Of a DNA stretch of 64,000 nucleotides, positions 1 to 8,561 are shown piece by piece. The notes below the pieces were generated by a model, which ran no database searches, was not told where the DNA came from, and saw only the letters and a list, made by a program, of their open reading frames with translations. The stretch covers positions 3,100,001 to 3,164,000 of the forward strand of contig NZ_CP011427.1 of assembly GCF_001506165.1 (NCBI RefSeq). The letters are read 5' to 3'. Both the position numbers and the translations under genes were made by a program. The stretch is from Pantoea vagans (lineage in GTDB: Bacteria; Pseudomonadota; Gammaproteobacteria; Enterobacterales; Enterobacteriaceae). How positions within the stretch are numbered: the first letter of the stretch is position 1; the number at the start of each line of letters is the position of its first letter.

Positions 1-745
1 GAGTAAGTTGGGCAACCTCGTCATATTCTGCGGCCAGCAGACAAACCGGCCAGTCAGACCCAAACATCAAACGCTGTGGACCAAATCGCGCCAGTGCTTC
101 CTCAATGAAAGGACGCAGTTGTGCACTCTTCCACTGCCCGCTGGGTGCTTCCGTCACCAGGCCTGAAAGCTTGCACACCACGTGTGGCATCGCGGCCAAT
201 TCCGCAATTTGCGCGCCCCAAACTTTTGCGCCGGAGGTGATATTTGGCTTGCCCAGATGATCGAGCACCAGCCAGTGCTGATCATGCTGGGCTGCAAAGG
301 CGGTTAATTCCGGCAGATGACGCCAGGTCACCAGCATGTCCCACACATAGTGCTGCTGCTGTAACAGTGCCATGCCTGCTGACACCGCGGATTGTCGCAG
401 CCAGGCTGCGGGATCCGTCTCATCCTGCACCTGATGACGAAACCCTCGCAGAAGCGGATGCTGCAGCGCATTCAGCTGTGCATGCAGATCGCTGGCCGTG
501 ATATCAATCCATCCCACCACCGCCTGCGTGGCTGGAGATTCAGCCGCCCATTGCAGCAATTGCATCGTTTCCTGTGGGCACTGCCGCGCCTGAACCACGA
601 TCGATCCCTGTAACTGCTGCCCGGTCAGCAAAGGGGACAGATCGTCGGCAAGATAATCGCGCTGCAACTTCCTCATTTGGTTGCTGATCCAGGGATAATC
701 CTGCGCCTGATATCGCCAGAAGTGCTGATGTGCATCGATTCGCAC
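1..745 (-). CDS. Amidohydrolase family, probable L-fucono-1,5-lactonase (partial)
   Basis: The C-terminal end runs off the left edge of the window. The N-terminus has the metal-binding IDAHQHFW motif, and near the truncation is RLMFGSDWPV, with the conserved Asp of amidohydrolase-2 (TIM-barrel) enzymes. Family members hydrolyse sugar lactones or dicarboxylate lactones. Next to fuconate dehydratase, the expected job is opening L-fuconolactone to L-fuconate in the cytoplasm. I chose a GTG start (743-745) because it lies 2 nt after the TGA of the upstream gene and leads straight into the metal motif. It is the last gene of the operon that is visible here. Exact substrate is inferred from context. 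Confidence 0.8.
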   Translation of the reverse strand, partial: MRIDAHQHFWRYQAQDYPWISNQMRKLQRDYLADDLSPLLTGQQLQGSIVVQARQCPQETMQLLQWAAESPATQAVVGWIDITASDLHAQLNALQHPLLRGFRHQVQDETDPAAWLRQSAVSAGMALLQQQHYVWDMLVTWRHLPELTAFAAQHDQHWLVLDHLGKPNITSGAKVWGAQIAELAAMPHVVCKLSGLVTEAPSGQWKSAQLRPFIEEALARFGPQRLMFGSDWPVCLLAAEYDEVAQLT

Positions 746-747
746 TC

Positions 748-2034
748 TCAGGCTCCTTGCGCGCGATAGCGGTATTTATCGATCGAGGCAGGGAACATCT
801 CGATGGAAAAACCCGGCGCCTGTGGTGGCAAGTAGGCAGCCCCGCGAATCTCACAGGGGTGCAAGAAATGTTCATGCAGGTGATCGACATACTCAATCAC
901 CCGGCCTTCATGTGTGCCCGCAATGCAGATGAAATCAATCATCGACAGGTGTTGGACGTATTCACACAGCCCCACCCCACCGGCGTGTGGACACACCGGC
1001 AGTTGATATTTTGCCGCCATTAGCATCACGGCCAGCACTTCATTGACGCCGCCTAAACGACAGGCATCGATCTGCACCACATCGATCGCTTCACGCATGA
1101 TGAATTGCTTGAAAAGAATGCGGTTCTGACACATTTCACCGGTTGCCACCTTAACTGGCGCGACTCCCTGACGAATCTTGCGATGGCCTTCCACATCATC
1201 CGGGCTGGTCGGTTCTTCAATAAACCAGGGCTTGGCGAACGCCAGTTGCTGTACCCAATCCACCGCGTCATTCACTTCCCACACCTGGTTGGCATCAATC
1301 ATCAGTTGACGATCCGGCCCCAACACCTCTCGTGCGATCCTGACGCGGCGTTTGTCATCCTCCAGATCGCGCCCGACTTTCAGCTTGATATGCGAGAAAC
1401 CGGCATCGACAGCTTGCTGGCAGAGCCGACGCAATTTGTCATCGTCATAGCCCAACCAACCCGCTGAGGTGGTGTAGCAGGGATAACCTTCCTGCTCTAA
1501 CTGTTGCATGCGTTGCGCTTTGCCCGCAGCCTGCGCTGTCAGGAGCGCCAGCGCTTCGTCCGGCGTGATGCAATCGGTGAGATACCGGAAGTCGATACAG
1601 CGCACCAGTTCCTCTGGGGACATGTCCGCCACCAGTCGCCACAGCGGCTTTTCCTGCGATTTTGCCCACAGATCCCAAACCGCGTTGACCACCGCGCCGG
1701 TGGCAAGATGGATGGCACCTTTGTCGGGACCAATCCAGCGCAACTGACTGTCGCTGGTGATGTCGCGCCAGAATTGCCCCATATCAGCAGTAATGGTTTC
1801 GAGCTGGCGTCCGACGATCAAATGCTCCAGCGCGCGGATAGCGGCACAGCAAATTTCATTGCCGCGTCCGATGGTAAACGTCAGACCGTGCCCGCTGATC
1901 GCGGCATTATCGGTCTCAATAATCACATAAGCGGCGGAATAATCAGGATCGGGATTCATCGCATCCGAGCCATCCAGATGTGCTGAAGTGGGAAAGCGAA
2001 TGTCTTCAACGCGCATTGCCGTCAGTTTGGTCAT
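748..2034 (-). CDS. fucD: L-fuconate dehydratase (enolase superfamily)
   Basis: 428 aa. Mandelate-racemase/enolase-superfamily enzyme that dehydrates L-fuconate to 2-keto-3-deoxy-L-fuconate. The sequence shows the KLKVG (K-x-K) base motif, metal ligands in LMIDANQ, FIEEPTSPDD and GEMCQNR, and the conserved HAGGVGL segment, in the order known from Xanthomonas L-fuconate dehydratase; length also matches. The ATG at 2034 overlaps the stop of the FAH-family gene by 4 nt (ATGA), so the two are translationally coupled; a longer upstream reading would run into that gene. Part of the oxidative fucose operon. Confidence 0.9.
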   Translation of the reverse strand: MTKLTAMRVEDIRFPTSAHLDGSDAMNPDPDYSAAYVIIETDNAAISGHGLTFTIGRGNEICCAAIRALEHLIVGRQLETITADMGQFWRDITSDSQLRWIGPDKGAIHLATGAVVNAVWDLWAKSQEKPLWRLVADMSPEELVRCIDFRYLTDCITPDEALALLTAQAAGKAQRMQQLEQEGYPCYTTSAGWLGYDDDKLRRLCQQAVDAGFSHIKLKVGRDLEDDKRRVRIAREVLGPDRQLMIDANQVWEVNDAVDWVQQLAFAKPWFIEEPTSPDDVEGHRKIRQGVAPVKVATGEMCQNRILFKQFIMREAIDVVQIDACRLGGVNEVLAVMLMAAKYQLPVCPHAGGVGLCEYVQHLSMIDFICIAGTHEGRVIEYVDHLHEHFLHPCEIRGAAYLPPQAPGFSIEMFPASIDKYRYRAQGA

Positions 2035-2879
2035 TGTGCTGAACCCTCGGTGATTTGACGCTGTTCGCCCAAGCCAGCAATGCCCAGGGTGATGGTTTGT
2101 CCAGGACGCAAATAGACCGGCGGTTTCTGCCCCATTCCCACGCCCGGCGGGGTGCCGGTTGAGATGACATCGCCCGGTTGTAGACTCATAAACTGGCTGA
2201 GATAACTGATGATGTGCGCGACAGAAAAAATCATGGTGCGCGTATTTCCATTTTGATAGCGCTTGCCATCCACTTCCAACCACAAATCTAACTGTTGGGG
2301 ATCGGCGATTTCATCCGCCGTGACCAGCCAAGGGCCGAGAGGGCCGAAGGTGTCACAGCCTTTGCCTTTGTCCCAGGTACCGCCCCGTTCGATTTGATAT
2401 TCCCGCTCGGAGACATCGTTTACCACGCAGTAGCCCGCCACATGCGCCAGCGCATCCTCTTCCCGGATGTAGCTTCCGCCTTTACCGATCACCACGCCGA
2501 GTTCCACTTCCCAATCGGTTTTAACGGAACCACGCGGAATACGCACCGCATCATTAGGGCCGACTACCGCGCTGGTCCATTTGCTAAACACCACTGGTTC
2601 CTGCGGAATGTCAGCCCCGGTTTCTGCAGCGTGGTCTGCGTAGTTCAAGCCAATACAGATAAATTTGCCAATCTGACCCACACAGGCGCCAATACGGGGC
2701 TGACCGGCTATCCTGGGCAGCTCAAGAATGTTCAGATGGCGTAGCTTTTCCAGTGACGCAGGCAGTAATGTCTCACCTGCAATATCATCAATGTATTGCG
2801 ACAAATCGCGCAGTTCACCCTGCTCATCCACCATTGCCGGACGTTCTTTGCCCACTTCACCTACACGAACTAATTTCAT
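2031..2879 (-). CDS. Fumarylacetoacetate hydrolase family, probable 2,4-diketo-3-deoxy-L-fuconate hydrolase
   Basis: 282 aa. FAH-fold protein with the C-terminal catalytic region typical of 2-keto-acid C-C hydrolases: FICIGLNYADHAAE, then WEVELGVVIGK with its metal-binding Glu residues, then VISTGTPPGVG. In the oxidative L-fucose route this family cleaves the diketo acid made by the SDR enzyme to pyruvate and lactate. The start has AGGAG 5-6 nt upstream. It sits 14 nt after the SDR gene and overlaps fucD. Related family members are annotated as ureidoglycolate lyase or rhamnonate-pathway hydrolase; context favours the fucose assignment. Confidence 0.82.
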   Translation of the reverse strand: MKLVRVGEVGKERPAMVDEQGELRDLSQYIDDIAGETLLPASLEKLRHLNILELPRIAGQPRIGACVGQIGKFICIGLNYADHAAETGADIPQEPVVFSKWTSAVVGPNDAVRIPRGSVKTDWEVELGVVIGKGGSYIREEDALAHVAGYCVVNDVSEREYQIERGGTWDKGKGCDTFGPLGPWLVTADEIADPQQLDLWLEVDGKRYQNGNTRTMIFSVAHIISYLSQFMSLQPGDVISTGTPPGVGMGQKPPVYLRPGQTITLGIAGLGEQRQITEGSAQ

Positions 2880-2893
2880 GACTTACTCCTGTG

Positions 2894-3634
<741 letters not shown>

Positions 3635-3658
3635 TGCATCCTCTCTGGTATAAAGATC

Positions 3659-3675
3659 TAATGGTCAGGCCATTA
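3659..3675. promoter_or_regulatory. Palindromic operator candidate for the divergent GntR regulator
   Basis: TAATGG-TCAGG-CCATTA is a perfect 6-bp inverted repeat around a 5-nt centre. Its core TGGTCAGGCCA resembles the TGGTCnGACCA operators of FadR-subfamily GntR proteins. It lies just upstream of the SDR start and between the divergent genes, where autoregulation and operon control would be expected. Confidence 0.6.
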
Positions 3676-3828
3676 AGGGCGAAGTTTTTAGCGTTTATGC
3701 CTAACAAAAGCGCTGGTCACTTCCTCGCTGGCGTATTACTTTTTATTGACAAACACGTAACATTGACAAGTTTGTTGAGGTTTTTTTGTGCATCGGGTCA
3801 CTTAATTTATTTCACAGGTAGCAGTAGC

Positions 3829-4581
3829 ATGCCGATAAAAAAAATGGAAAACCCAAGGCTTTACAGACAGATAGCCGACCAGCTTATTAAGCTAATTGAT
3901 AACAATGAATTTCCGCCTGGCAGCCGCCTGCCCGCTGAACGTGATTTAGCTGAACAATTACAGGTGAGCCGGGCGTCAGTGCGTGAGGCACTGATTGCGC
4001 TTGAAGTGATTGGCTTAGTGGATGTGAAAGTCGGTAATGGCGTGATCGTAAAGGCGCGATCGGGTTCGCAGGAGCCGGTGATGATGCAAGCCGGACGCGA
4101 CCAATGGAACGAACCGGATGATGAGCTAGGCATCAAGCTGGATTTTTCTACAGAACTGCCGCCCTTTTCATTGCTACAGGCGCGGCGGCTGATTGAACCT
4201 GAGGCGGCTGCACTGGCTGCACGCCATGCCAGCCAGCAAGAGTTGGAACAAATACGCGAGGCTTATTTGCAGAATTGCAAAGATAACCAGGTGCAATCAC
4301 GCACCCACCCCGGCGATCGTCTGTTTCATATCCGCATTGCTCAGGCCAGCGGCAACCCCGCTTATGGTTTTATCATCGGCCACCTGTTGGGGCATCGCTA
4401 TGGCAGCATGTTTAAAATGCTGCAGGCCCATTACACCCCAAGTGATATGCCCCACGTTTCGGAAAATGAGCACCTGACCATTTTGATTGCCCTCGAAAAA
4501 CGCGATGCTAAAGCAGCACGATCGGCGATGAAGGCGCATATTGACCGCGTTATCGCTACTTTTGAACAGGCGCAGGAGTAG
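3829..4581 (+). CDS. FadR/GntR-family transcriptional regulator
   Basis: 250 aa. An N-terminal winged helix-turn-helix (PAERDLAEQLQVSRASVREA, about residues 40-60) is followed by an all-helical FCD ligand domain (roughly 105-240) with conserved His/Asp-type positions (FHIRIAQASGNP). FCD proteins sense organic or sugar acids. Divergent from the fucose-acid operon, so it probably represses it and responds to an intermediate. ATG 3829 was taken because the family's N-terminal sequence begins just after it; ATG 3844 is an alternative. Longer upstream readings would cover the operator region. Confidence 0.85.
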   Translation: MPIKKMENPRLYRQIADQLIKLIDNNEFPPGSRLPAERDLAEQLQVSRASVREALIALEVIGLVDVKVGNGVIVKARSGSQEPVMMQAGRDQWNEPDDELGIKLDFSTELPPFSLLQARRLIEPEAAALAARHASQQELEQIREAYLQNCKDNQVQSRTHPGDRLFHIRIAQASGNPAYGFIIGHLLGHRYGSMFKMLQAHYTPSDMPHVSENEHLTILIALEKRDAKAARSAMKAHIDRVIATFEQAQE

Positions 4582-4604
4582 TGGGCGAGCAGGTGATGAC
4601 AAAC

Positions 4605-4631
4605 AAAAAAGGCGAGGCCGAAGCCTCGCCT
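4605..4631 (-). terminator. Rho-independent terminator of the phage lysis/tailspike operon
   Basis: A 9-bp stem (AGGCGAGGC/GCCTCGCCT) closes a UUCG tetraloop and is followed by six U on the minus strand. It sits 14 nt past the tailspike stop. There is no T-run on the plus side, so it does not serve the GntR gene. Confidence 0.9.
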
Positions 4632-4645
4632 GAACGTGTTTGACC

Positions 4646-6391
4646 TCAATCATAATAGGGAAGTTTACGATCGACACCGTTGATATTAACCAGCACAAAG
4701 CCTGTTGGCGTAGCAGCATTGGTGGGTGTACCAGCAGCGGAAGCCAGCGTCAGCACGCCCTTCTCGTTGGCACCAATGCCTGCCAGTCCGTTGTGCATAC
4801 CGAAGCGCGCAGCGGGTTTATACGGCCCCAGCGTGGTGGTATCGGTGACCACGGACAGGTCCGACTGGAACAGTGAGCAAGAGCCGGTATCAAAGCGCGT
4901 CGGGCCGGTGTTTTTCAGGTTCAGCATGGTGTCACCACTGTTGGCTTTCAGCTTGACCCACACCACGGCATAGGTGGTGCCCACACGGTTATAACGGATA
5001 TCCAGGATCGCGGGCTGCCCCATATGAAAGGCATCCGCCCATACGGTTTCCAGCCGTTGCAGGTTAATCCAGGTTTTCCCGCTACTCGCTACGTTAACTG
5101 GCGTCCCGGCGGTTCCTGTCGGCTGGGTAGCATCGGCTTTGCCAATAAACTCCATGACCCACTGCTGATTCGCGTTCGGGAAGAACAACTGCCCAAGGCG
5201 ATACCAGTTATCGGTAGCGGTGTTGTTGGTGATCTTGTAGCCGCTGTAGTAACCCGCGCGTAGCGATCCGGTCAGGAAACTGCCATAGCTTTCGTCACGA
5301 CGGTAGCCATACTCGAAGGTTGATAACCATTTCCCGGTGACCAGATCGTTCGACACTTTACTGCCAGACTGCACGTTGATTTGGCGCATGGTGACGCGGG
5401 CATTGTTGAGGTTGAACGGGTTCAGGCAATCCTCCACGTTCAGCGTATCAATGGTCCAGCCACCGTCCGAGAGATCGCCAGGATTGCGCGTGTGTTCAAT
5501 CCACACGTTGCGCAGAATCCCCTGCGTACAACGGGGTATGTACAGCGTGGCATCACCATAACCGGTCTGGAAGTTACAGTTGCAGATCTCAATCGCGGTA
5601 GAGTGATCCCATGCGCCGTTGGGGGAATTTGACCAGCCGACATCAAATACCCGTGCATAGGTGTACATGGTGTAGATCTGATCAAATTTGGTATCCAGCG
5701 TATCCAGCACCTTAATCACCGTACCGCCGTTATTCTGCGCGCGGAAACAGTAGATATTGACCGTGGTGCCTTCGATGCAGGTATTTTCGAAGAACGGCTG
5801 CACGTTGCTGCACATATCGGAGGTAATGGTGCCTTTGTTGGTGGTGATATCGGCGGACGCCTGGCCGTTCCAGGCGATGCCGCGAATCGAGGTGCGGCGC
5901 GCCTTTACCTTAAACACCGGGCTGGTACTTTTATCGGAAATGATGGTGGTACGTGGCAACGAACCCAGTTCCACATCATCGCCTTGCAGGCCAAAGAACG
6001 CGCTGTCCGTGCCGCTGATATCGATCGGGCTGATCAAAAATTTACCGCCAGGAAAACGAATCGGCAGGTCAACAATATTCGTGCTGTAGGCCTTGGTCCA
6101 TGCCAGCATACGATTGACCGCATCGGTGTCATTGACATAGCCATCCCCTTTCGCGCCAAAGTGATAGACGTTGATATCAGAGGGATTGTTAATCACGCGC
6201 TTCCAATAGAATCCGTTACCCACTGCCAGCGTACCGCCATCATCTGTGGCGGTGGTGGTGCCAATAAAACCGGTGAAGTCGCCGCCCCCACGGAAGGTTG
6301 AGTCCGCGTTATAGCGACGCAGAAAAGCCAGATCGCCGTTTTTGGTGGGCGTGGTGGTACGCAGTTCAGCATAAGAGTTAACTTCGATCAT
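4646..6391 (-). CDS. Phage tailspike / exopolysaccharide depolymerase-like protein
   Basis: 581 aa. The N-terminal ~75 residues carry the linker typical of EPS-depolymerase tailspikes (GGGDFTGF, TATDDGGT, GFYWKRV). Then comes INVYHFGAKGDG, the entry motif of the pectate-lyase-3-like right-handed beta-helix, and a long beta-rich body with short N-rich turns. It ends in a small C-terminal module (LVNINGVDRKLPYYD). Expected activity is cleavage of a capsule or exopolysaccharide; substrate unknown. There is no obvious virion-anchoring head domain before the linker. AGGAGG lies 5 nt upstream of ATG 6391 and 2 nt upstream of ATG 6394, so 6391 is preferred. No signal peptide. Last gene of the lysis operon. 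Confidence 0.8.
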   Translation of the reverse strand: MIEVNSYAELRTTTPTKNGDLAFLRRYNADSTFRGGGDFTGFIGTTTATDDGGTLAVGNGFYWKRVINNPSDINVYHFGAKGDGYVNDTDAVNRMLAWTKAYSTNIVDLPIRFPGGKFLISPIDISGTDSAFFGLQGDDVELGSLPRTTIISDKSTSPVFKVKARRTSIRGIAWNGQASADITTNKGTITSDMCSNVQPFFENTCIEGTTVNIYCFRAQNNGGTVIKVLDTLDTKFDQIYTMYTYARVFDVGWSNSPNGAWDHSTAIEICNCNFQTGYGDATLYIPRCTQGILRNVWIEHTRNPGDLSDGGWTIDTLNVEDCLNPFNLNNARVTMRQINVQSGSKVSNDLVTGKWLSTFEYGYRRDESYGSFLTGSLRAGYYSGYKITNNTATDNWYRLGQLFFPNANQQWVMEFIGKADATQPTGTAGTPVNVASSGKTWINLQRLETVWADAFHMGQPAILDIRYNRVGTTYAVVWVKLKANSGDTMLNLKNTGPTRFDTGSCSLFQSDLSVVTDTTTLGPYKPAARFGMHNGLAGIGANEKGVLTLASAAGTPTNAATPTGFVLVNINGVDRKLPYYD

Positions 6392-6441
6392 CATAGCCTC
6401 CTCGGCCTTTTCAGGTTTGCAATACAACAGCGGAATCAGCT

Positions 6442-6672
6442 TCAGTGCGCCTGTTGGCCGCAGTGCTGATCCCAGAGATCGTTGTGATTGTTAATGGCAC
6501 GAACGGTCCGCACGTCCATACGTTGGGCGTCATTACCGTGGGTATAAATCGGGGAAAACAGGGTACAAGCGGAGTCGATAACGACGGGGGATTCAGGGCT
6601 GGTTGTATTTCGAGTGCTGCAGCTTGTCACGAGCAGCAGCGTCATCAAGATTAAAGTTGCTGGTTTCCACAC
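6442..6672 (-). CDS. Outer-membrane spanin (Rz1-like lipoprotein), GTG start
   Basis: 76 aa, overlapping the 3' end of the i-spanin gene in a different frame. Perfect AGGAGG lies 6 nt before GTG 6672. The product has a short basic start, a hydrophobic stretch (LILMTLLL) and a lipobox VTS-C with Cys18, giving a mature lipoprotein of about 59 residues. Partner of the inner-membrane spanin in fusing the two membranes at lysis. Less proline-rich than lambda Rz1. The embedded position and lipobox are the defining marks of this class. Confidence 0.82.
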   Translation of the reverse strand: MWKPATLILMTLLLVTSCSTRNTTSPESPVVIDSACTLFSPIYTHGNDAQRMDVRTVRAINNHNDLWDQHCGQQAH

Positions 6673-6886
6673 GTTTGGCCTCCTCGCGCAGCTGTTGCTG
6701 CTGCTGACTGACCGCCACCGCCTGAGCGGCGGTTTTTTCCGCGCTTTCGGTTGCGGCTTTGGATTGCTGCTGCACCTTGCCAATTTTCTTGCCACCGAAG
6801 TAGCTGGCAGCCAGTGCCGCGATGACGCCCACCAACGCAGCAAGCCAGTGCCAGCTGCCCCCGAGCATTGCCGTAAGAAAAGTCAT
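6593..6886 (-). CDS. Inner-membrane spanin (Rz-like)
   Basis: 97 aa. One N-terminal transmembrane segment (about residues 12-30, WLAALVGVIAALAASYF) is followed by a Gln/Ala/Glu-rich helical region (35-75) suited to a periplasmic coiled coil. GGAGGAG lies 5 nt before ATG. Short for an Rz protein, but its position after holin and before a lipobox protein in an overlapping frame fits the i-spanin role. The start overlaps the holin stop by 4 nt. Confidence 0.78.
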   Translation of the reverse strand: MTFLTAMLGGSWHWLAALVGVIAALAASYFGGKKIGKVQQQSKAATESAEKTAAQAVAVSQQQQQLREEAKRVETSNFNLDDAAARDKLQHSKYNQP

Positions 6887-7233
6887 GGTTTCTCCTCCAG
6901 GGTTTTGCGCTGCTCAATCAGGTTCTTCTGCCGCACAAACTGCGCCAGCACCCCCATCGCCACCATGAAGGCGCCAATCAATCCCAGGTAGTTGTGAGGC
7001 AAAATATCTTTGATGTCCTGCGGCAGCGCGTTCCAGGCATCCAGAGCCGACGAGGGAAAAGATTGCGCCCAGGCGCTGAGCATCGAGCCTAACGATGCCA
7101 GCCACACGGACCAGGTTTTGAACAACAACCTTGCATGTTTCACAAACTCCAGCGTGGTGAAGCGCTGAAGCAGCAGCAGTACGATCACCGCCGTCAGTAC
7201 GGCGATGACAAACACCATCCATTTCAGATTCAT
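6883..7233 (-). CDS. Phage holin
   Basis: 116 aa with three predicted membrane segments: about 5-23 (MVFVIAVLTAVIVLLLL), 43-60 and 84-103 (LGLIGAFMVAMGVLAQFV), and a charged C-terminus. This is a class I holin layout. It would make the inner-membrane holes that release the lysozyme, which has no signal sequence. Overlaps the lysozyme stop by ATGA and the i-spanin start by 4 nt. The family was not identified by name. Confidence 0.8.
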   Translation of the reverse strand: MNLKWMVFVIAVLTAVIVLLLLQRFTTLEFVKHARLLFKTWSVWLASLGSMLSAWAQSFPSSALDAWNALPQDIKDILPHNYLGLIGAFMVAMGVLAQFVRQKNLIEQRKTLEEKP

Positions 7234-7697
7234 AACAGCCCCCGATAGATGTCATAGGTGCCGCTGCGCATCATTTCGGCATGACGACGGGCGCGCCCCG
7301 GCGTTTGTCGTGCCCACAGGCTGTCGAGCATGGCGTTGGCGGCACCGTTGAAATCACCTTGCGTTATTGAGGTCAGCATGCCGCGAAACAGTGCCAGTCC
7401 ATCGACGCCCAGTTGGTACGCCATGCTGATCAGCACATCACAGCGCGCATCACTGCATTTGCTGATCGCCTGCTGTACCAGCACCCGCTGGTTCATCTCT
7501 TGCACTTTGTTTTCGACGATGCACTGTTTCCATACATCGCCCACCCGTCGCGGTACCTGGAAGATATAGTTGCTGAGTGACGCACCTTTCGGCCCGATGC
7601 GGATACCGCCAGCTACGGTGGGAAATCCTTGGGTATCGAGATAAGGCGCCTCACGATAGCCCTCTTCAAAATTCAAAATGGCAATAATCTGGCTCAT
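7230..7697 (-). CDS. T4-type phage lysozyme (endolysin, GH24)
   Basis: 155 aa muramidase that cuts peptidoglycan. Glu12, Asp21 and Thr27 fall at the exact spacing (9 and 6) of the T4 lysozyme catalytic residues Glu11, Asp20 and Thr26. The typical C-terminal region RQTPGRARRHAEMMRSG is present. No signal or SAR segment, so export needs the holin. AGAGGA lies before the ATG. First of the tightly overlapping lysis genes. Confidence 0.92.
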   Translation of the reverse strand: MSQIIAILNFEEGYREAPYLDTQGFPTVAGGIRIGPKGASLSNYIFQVPRRVGDVWKQCIVENKVQEMNQRVLVQQAISKCSDARCDVLISMAYQLGVDGLALFRGMLTSITQGDFNGAANAMLDSLWARQTPGRARRHAEMMRSGTYDIYRGLL

Positions 7698-7773
7698 AGC
7701 GTTTCCTCTTTGACGGGCGCAACTGTCTGAAAATCACTGCGCAAAAAATCCAAAAACATAAAGTTTGCTGATC

Positions 7774-7801
7774 GGTTAGCCACTACAGCGCAACGCTAAC
7801 C
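7774..7801. repeat. Inverted repeat in the gap before the lysozyme gene
   Basis: GGTTAGC (7774-7780) and GCTAACC (7795-7801) are perfect inverted copies separated by 14 nt. They sit in the 172-nt leader between the small ORF and the lysozyme gene. This could be an RNA hairpin or a protein site. No U-run follows, so it is not a plain terminator. Confidence 0.4.
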
Positions 7802-7869
7802 CGGCGTGACGCTCAAGCAGGGCTAAAGAGTGAGCAACACCAAAGTGTTCCGTTTAAAACTGGGAAGGG

Positions 7870-8148
7870 TTAACGCACGGCATAAAGATGAACATGGGGC
7901 AAACAGCAGTTATCGAAGCTGGCGCTTTCGGGTTGAGTGCGGGTGGGGGCCATCACGGCATTGTCAGCACGCGAGTGCGTCTGGCGCTGACAGATTCGTT
8001 CGGCACTGCGCAAGGTGACGTTATCAGGTTCAAGACCTAAAGCGCTGTCGATACTGCGTTTGAGACGGCTGAGGGACTGGCGGCGTCGGTGACGGCGAGT
8101 GCGCGCGTTCCCGGTGAAGACTGACTTGCCATACTGGATAATCGCCAT
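7870..8148 (-). CDS. Small basic hypothetical protein of the phage island
   Basis: 92 aa. A strong AGGAGG lies 4-5 nt before the ATG, which is the main reason to call it. The N-terminal half is very basic (RTRRHRRRQSLSRLKRSI), suggesting nucleic-acid binding. The C-terminal half is polar, with one Cys pair. No family recognised. As first gene of the promoter-proximal transcript and 172 nt ahead of the lysozyme, it sits where late antiterminators or activators often lie; that role is inference only. Confidence 0.5.
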   Translation of the reverse strand: MAIIQYGKSVFTGNARTRRHRRRQSLSRLKRSIDSALGLEPDNVTLRSAERICQRQTHSRADNAVMAPTRTQPESASFDNCCLPHVHLYAVR

Positions 8149-8445
8149 AACTCCTCCTGTGAATGAGTCTTTGGCGATGGGGTGACTGGCACGGCATGTC
8201 GGCATAGGCCGATGCGTCCGTTGAACCGCTGCAAGCATTCGCCATCAGCCAGCCCGGCTGCATTCGCGGCCAGGTATAATCAGAGGAGAGTGAAGTCAGA
8301 GGAGAGCTGACGACGCTACAAAGTGCGTATCCACCCCATCCCAAAATCCACTGACTTTGGGTGGTCGGTATCGCGCTTGTGCAGCGCCTCAATTGTTTAA
8401 GAGCGGGCTCATCCGGGAGCAGTGATCTCGTCTTTCCATGGTCAA
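8149..8445. other. Long leader between the lysis-operon promoter and the small ORF
   Basis: No convincing gene. It contains a direct repeat CAGAGGAGAG at 8281-8290 and 8297-8306 (16-nt period), preceded on the plus strand by TATAAT at 8275-8280 without a good -35. The untranslated leader of about 290 nt is long for a simple phage operon. Confidence 0.4.
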
Positions 8446-8474
8446 ATTATTAACAGGTTCTAATGCATTGGCAA
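8446..8474 (-). promoter_or_regulatory. Sigma-70 promoter candidate of the lysis/tailspike operon
   Basis: On the minus strand TTGCCA (8474-8469) is separated by exactly 17 nt from AATAAT (8451-8446), a 5/6 plus 5/6 match. It points at the small ORF and lysis genes, and an operator copy begins at the -35 hexamer. Confidence 0.6.
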
Positions 8475-8510
8475 ATACCAACAGTTAATTTTTTATTTAC
8501 CATCAGTTAA
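8474..8510. promoter_or_regulatory. Two repressor-operator copies at the lysis-operon promoter
   Basis: AATAC-CAACA-GTTAA (8474-8488) and TTTAC-CATCA-GTTAA (8496-8510) match the site that overlaps the repressor start codon. Their centres are 22 bp apart, and the first touches the -35 hexamer. They lie between the repressor stop and the lysis promoter, so the repressor probably controls the operon directly. Function is inferred. Confidence 0.6.
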
Positions 8511-8561
8511 ATTTATGATTTCAGCCAGAATATTTTTTTGGCTGATTTCGCGCTATTGGCT

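Noticed and set aside
540..896. 118-codon ORF on the minus strand
   Set aside because: It overlaps the lactonase and fuconate dehydratase genes in another frame and lacks any family motif.
8030..8392. 120-codon ORF on the minus strand overlapping the small basic ORF
   Set aside because: No ribosome site and low-complexity Ser/Pro content; the competing frame starting at 8148 has AGGAGG at good spacing.
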